A stretch of 64,000 nt of DNA from Flavobacterium pectinovorum. GTDB lineage: Bacteria; Bacteroidota; Bacteroidia; Flavobacteriales; Flavobacteriaceae. Below are positions 60,724-64,000 of this stretch, piece by piece. The stretch is from positions 496,001-560,000 of the forward strand of contig NZ_FRBX01000002.1 of NCBI RefSeq assembly GCF_900142715.1, in the 5' to 3' direction. Numbering within the stretch: position 1 is the stretch's first letter; each line of letters starts with the position of its first letter. A program made the position numbers and the translations under genes. The notes below the pieces were generated by a model, which did no database searches, was not told the DNA's origin, and was given only the letters and a program-made list of their open reading frames with translations.

Positions 60724-62040
60724 TTATTTAATTGGGTTTGTTGGTTCATTTTTATAATCCAAAGCTAATTGTTCTAACTCAGATAAAGTTAAATTCGCCA
60801 TGAAATTGAAATAATACTGCTGACTCTTTGTTTGTTCATTCGGATTTATTGATGGTATATAAGAGTTGATTCTCATTTCTTTTTTGGCTTTGGCCAGGGC
60901 TTCCAGATTTGATGTAATCATTTCTTTTAAATAAATACTTTTCGGATTTTTTTCTTTCAATTTAAGAGCATCGTATAGACTTGAACCATAGTTTTTCAAG
61001 TAATAATTACTATATATATGCTCGTATTCGATTCTCTTTTTTAAATCATCAAAAAAAGCTTTATCTGTGTAATAATTCGTCTTAGTATTTTTTACTTGTT
61101 TGCTTATTTTTTCAATGCGCTGCTCGCAATTAGGATGTGTTTTTAACGAATCAACGTCCCATTTAAATATATTTTCTTTAGAGTAGGAGTATTTAGAGTA
61201 GTCCTCCATAGTGACCCAGTCTTTAATGAATTTCTGATTTTTAGTTGTGAAGTTTTTAGGATAACTAACTCTCGGCAAACTATCTGTTTCTATATCCGTT
61301 TTCGAAAGATGTTTTAATAAATTAATGCTTGATGCACTATTGTATTTGGTATTTTTAAAATAATCAAGACCTAATGAATCTGCCTGGAATTCCTGAAGGC
61401 GAGATCTGTTTTTTCTTGAATATACACTGTTTTTTGCAAAACTTTCTGACTTAATTTGTTTGTTGAATTTGGATTTTTTCAGGTCTTTTTCCAGTGCTTT
61501 TGCTTCTTTTAAATTTTGAGATGAAATTTCTTTTTCAATACTTTTTTCTCTGTGATTTAAAGTGTAATGCGCTATTTCATGGCAAATAATATATCCTATT
61601 TCTGCTTCATCAGCTAAATATCTTAATAATTCCAGATTGAATACAATTGTACCGTCACCAATACTGTATGCATTAGCTTCCGTGTCTCGGGAAAAGTAAA
61701 CAGCGATTTTTTTGTTGCTTAAAGAAGCATTATTGCGTGTAATTTCGGCTAGTATTTTTTGACTATAATTTTGAAGATTTTCATCAAAATAAAGTTCTTT
61801 ATTGTCGATTGTTCTTGAAAAATCTTCAAATTGACTTTTGTACACAGCTTCCATTTCCTTACTCACTTTTCCTGAATAAGTTTTTTTTATTTCTTTTATT
61901 TTTTGATCATTACTGCTTTTGAATTCTTTTAAAAACAGTTTTCTTTTTTCGTATGAAATTGTATCAAAGGGCTTATAAGTCTGACTGTAACCGCGACAAA
62001 AAAACAGAATAAAAATAATAATTGTAAAAGTAGGTTTCAT
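60724..62040 (-). CDS. M48 family metallopeptidase (secreted)
   Basis: This 438-residue protein has a signal peptide (MKPTFTIIIFILFFCRGYS) and the zinc-binding motif HEIAH (His154-His158) in GYIICHEIAHYTLNH. The third Glu ligand lies in QEFQADSLGLDYF about 60 residues later, as in M48 (HtpX/Oma1-type) peptidases. The enzyme is soluble and periplasmic, without the usual HtpX membrane helices. It is in an apparent operon with the DUF6770-like gene. Confidence 0.88.
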   Translation of the reverse strand: MKPTFTIIIFILFFCRGYSQTYKPFDTISYEKRKLFLKEFKSSNDQKIKEIKKTYSGKVSKEMEAVYKSQFEDFSRTIDNKELYFDENLQNYSQKILAEITRNNASLSNKKIAVYFSRDTEANAYSIGDGTIVFNLELLRYLADEAEIGYIICHEIAHYTLNHREKSIEKEISSQNLKEAKALEKDLKKSKFNKQIKSESFAKNSVYSRKNRSRLQEFQADSLGLDYFKNTKYNSASSINLLKHLSKTDIETDSLPRVSYPKNFTTKNQKFIKDWVTMEDYSKYSYSKENIFKWDVDSLKTHPNCEQRIEKISKQVKNTKTNYYTDKAFFDDLKKRIEYEHIYSNYYLKNYGSSLYDALKLKEKNPKSIYLKEMITSNLEALAKAKKEMRINSYIPSINPNEQTKSQQYYFNFMANLTLSELEQLALDYKNEPTNPIK

Positions 62041-62122
62041 TATTTAATATAGGTTTGGCTCGCAAAAATAGTCAGAATCTTACTGATGTTAAGATTTGTT
62101 TTTAAGTAATTATTGTTTTATA

Positions 62123-62203
62123 GGTTCAAAGTGACAAAGGAGCAAAGGTTCAAAGTTTTTAAAAGCAGGTATAAAAACCTCGGTGCCTTTGTAGCTCTGA
62201 ACC
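62123..62203. repeat. Imperfect inverted repeat between leuA-like and M48 genes
   Basis: GGTTCAAAGTGACAAAGG (62123-62140) and CCTTTGTAGCTCTGAACC (62186-62203) pair at 15 of 18 positions. The CTTTGAACCTTTG sequence is a typical dispersed flavobacterial intergenic repeat. Confidence 0.6.
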
Positions 62204-62215
62204 TTTGCAACTATC

Positions 62216-63736
62216 TTAAGCAATTACATTCAGCATTTTCTGAGTTGCAATAATTGCAGCAACTGTTTGATCAGAATCTAATCCTCTGGTTTTAAATTCT
62301 TTTCCGTTGTTTGTCCAGGTTATAATTGTTTCGCATAAGGCGTCAGAGCTACTTCCGGGCGGAATTCTTACTGCATAATCAATTAATTTTGGAAGCGTTA
62401 GTTTTTTACTTTTGTAAATTTTCGACAAAGCATTCATAAAAGCATCAAACTGACCGTCGCCCTGAGCACTTTCTTCGATAATTTCGTCGTCAATTTTTAA
62501 CAGCAAAGTTGTAGACGGACGCATTCCTTTTGAGTGCATTAATACATAAGATTCAATTGTAATTTTATCCTGATAAGTATGACTGTCCAAAACATCTGAA
62601 ATAATGTATGGCAAATCTTCTTTAGTAACGGTTTCTTTTTTATCGCCTAATTCTATAATTCTTTGCGTAACCAATTTTAAATCTTCCTGATTTAATTTTA
62701 AACCTAATTCCTGAAGATTTTTTTCAATATTGGCTTTTCCTGAAGTTTTTCCTAAAGCGTATTTTCTTTTTCTTCCAAAGCGTTCCGGAAGTAAATCATT
62801 AAAATATAAATTATTTTTATTGTCACCATCGGCATGAATTCCGGCAGTTTGCGTAAAAACATTATCGCCAACAATTGGTTTGTTTGCAGGAATTCTATAG
62901 CCTGTAAAAGTTTCTACCAATTTGCTTACCGTATAAAGAGAAGTTTCTTTGATGTTTATACTTACCTCTGGCAGATAATCATTTATAACGGCAACCGTAC
63001 TTTCGAGAGGCGCATTTCCGGCGCGTTCTCCCATTCCGTTTACTGTTACGTGAAGTCCGTTTATACCAGCTTTTACAGCTTCCATAACATTAGCAATACT
63101 TAAATCGTAATCGTTATGCGCGTGGAAATCGAAATGAATCTGTGGATATTTAGCTCTGATTTTTGAAAGAAATTCAAAAGTTAAAGATGGAATTAAAACG
63201 CCTAAAGTATCAGGTAATAAAATCCTTTTAACCGGTTGAGTCGCTAAAAAATCCAGAAATTGAAAAACATATTCAGGAGAATTTCGCATTCCGTTGCTCC
63301 AGTCTTCCAGATAAACATTGGTTTCAATATCATTTTCTTTTGCTAAAGCAATGATTTGGGCAATTTCAGAAAAGTGCTGTTCCGGAGTTTTTTTTAATTG
63401 ATGCGTTAAGTGATTCATTGAACCTTTGGTTAACAAATTCTGCACTTTTGCTCCGGCTTTTTTCATCCAGTCTATAGAAACACCTCCGTCTACAAACGAA
63501 AGCACCTCAATACGATTAATATAGCCTCTCTCGGTTGCCCAGGATGTAATGCCTTTTACGGCCTGAAATTCGCCTTCGCTCACGCGGGCAGATGCAATTT
63601 CGATTCTATCAATATTTAATTCTTCCAACAACAATTGTGCAATGGTCAGTTTTTCTGCAGCAGAAAAAGATACTCCCGAGGTTTGTTCACCATCACGAAG
63701 CGTCGTATCCATTATTTCAATTTTTCTTTTTTCCAT
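62216..63736 (-). CDS. Isopropylmalate/citramalate synthase family enzyme with regulatory domain
   Basis: This 506-residue protein has the DRE-TIM metallolyase active site MDTTLRDGEQTSGVSFS and HxH metal ligands (His205, His207 in FHAHNDYD), with NGMGERAGNAPLE. A C-terminal LeuA-type allosteric domain (from about 395, YVLMHSKGMRPSTTLLLKI) is also present. It condenses acetyl-CoA with 2-oxoisovalerate (leucine) or pyruvate (citramalate). Proximity to leuB favours a leucine role, but the sequence alone does not separate the two. It is the last gene in the window. Confidence 0.88.
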   Translation of the reverse strand: MEKRKIEIMDTTLRDGEQTSGVSFSAAEKLTIAQLLLEELNIDRIEIASARVSEGEFQAVKGITSWATERGYINRIEVLSFVDGGVSIDWMKKAGAKVQNLLTKGSMNHLTHQLKKTPEQHFSEIAQIIALAKENDIETNVYLEDWSNGMRNSPEYVFQFLDFLATQPVKRILLPDTLGVLIPSLTFEFLSKIRAKYPQIHFDFHAHNDYDLSIANVMEAVKAGINGLHVTVNGMGERAGNAPLESTVAVINDYLPEVSINIKETSLYTVSKLVETFTGYRIPANKPIVGDNVFTQTAGIHADGDNKNNLYFNDLLPERFGRKRKYALGKTSGKANIEKNLQELGLKLNQEDLKLVTQRIIELGDKKETVTKEDLPYIISDVLDSHTYQDKITIESYVLMHSKGMRPSTTLLLKIDDEIIEESAQGDGQFDAFMNALSKIYKSKKLTLPKLIDYAVRIPPGSSSDALCETIITWTNNGKEFKTRGLDSDQTVAAIIATQKMLNVIA

Positions 63737-64000
63737 ATTGATATTCTAATTTCTAACTGTTTGGATATTACTGATATCCCATATTTTAATTTGAACACTG
63801 ATTTTACTGATTCGCTTTGCGAAGACGCAGATTACCACTGATTTTTACTTTAGTTAAAAATAAAATCTGTTTTTTTTAGCGTTTTTGCGATAGCAAATCC
63901 GTTTGATCTGCGTTCTATGTTTTCTAATTTAATTTAGAAAAACCCGACAAGTTTCAAAAACCTGCCGGGTCTCATAGGACTGAACCTGATTTTTTAGTAA
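63737..64000. repeat. Right-edge intergenic region with repeats and a hairpin
   Basis: No gene is seen upstream of the isopropylmalate synthase-like gene. The region holds a GATCTGCG/AATCCGTTT repeat (63790-63915) related to the sequence near 25690-25730. It also has a terminator-like hairpin ACCCGACAAG/CCTGCCGGGT (63942-63970, two mismatches), which on the minus strand is followed by T residues and would end an upstream gene outside the window. Confidence 0.6.

Noticed and set aside
62834..63103. Plus-strand frame opposite the isopropylmalate synthase-like gene
   Set aside because: It is a shadow of a well-conserved coding region on the other strand.

Overview
The window reads as a chromosome segment of a Flavobacterium-like member of the Bacteroidota. 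The evidence is low G+C, promoters with a TAnnTTTG -7 element, a type IX secretion (T9SS) sorting domain on a giant SprB-repeat surface protein, DUF350/DUF3050/DUF4178/DUF6252-type families, an S16 protein with a long acidic/Ala tail, and intergenic repeats typical of flavobacteria. No transposase, integrase, phage gene or CRISPR array was seen.

Layout. 1-7.4 kb: the 5' end of a polyprenyl synthetase, a YceI protein, then a TetR regulator leading a TolC/MFP/RND efflux operon. Matching inverted-repeat operators sit on the yceI and tetR promoters. 7.5-13 kb: an 1807-residue SprB-repeat adhesin on the minus strand. 13-22 kb: a secreted CHAT protease-like TPR protein, an overlapping retropepsin-like protein, a PKD/outer-membrane protein, two lipoproteins and a small membrane protein on the minus strand, followed by an ECF sigma factor and a TPR/anti-sigma-like membrane protein on the plus strand. 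Three sites reading GGGTAACAAT-N12-TTGATATA precede these minus-strand genes and look like ECF promoters. 22-25.5 kb: two tandem S41 peptidases. 25.8-34 kb: TatD, acyltransferase, asparaginase, a divergent MFS/LysR pair, tRNA-Ser(GGA), a GNAT enzyme, a nitrilase-type amidase and an AraC regulator.

34-40.2 kb: a compact seven-gene operon of AdoMet decarboxylase, a DUF4178 membrane protein, a 59-residue membrane peptide, DUF350, a membrane-fused aminopropyltransferase, a Tat-signal FAD amine-oxidase-like protein and a His-rich polytopic membrane protein. It looks like an envelope-directed polyamine-type pathway. 40.2-43 kb: SGNH hydrolase, DUF3050 protein and a glutaryl-CoA dehydrogenase-like enzyme.

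43.2-54.3 kb is the most unusual part: a double-glycine peptide export island. It has a membrane AraC/TPR regulator, three short Cys-free GG-leader peptides on the minus strand, a VKOR-thioredoxin fusion, five Cys-rich GG-leader peptides (each with an even number of Cys), a candidate structured RNA, a duplicated leader element at identical spacing before two peptide genes, a C39 peptidase-ABC exporter, an HlyD adaptor and a third S41 peptidase. The genes fit together as precursor peptides, an oxidative folding enzyme, a leader-cleaving exporter and a periplasmic adaptor.

54.3-64 kb returns to housekeeping: TrmN6-type methyltransferase, a frameshifted four-helix-bundle gene, rimM-rpsP, a DUF6252 lipoprotein, an RRM protein, leuB, a secreted DUF6770-like protein, an M48 peptidase and an isopropylmalate-synthase-like enzyme.
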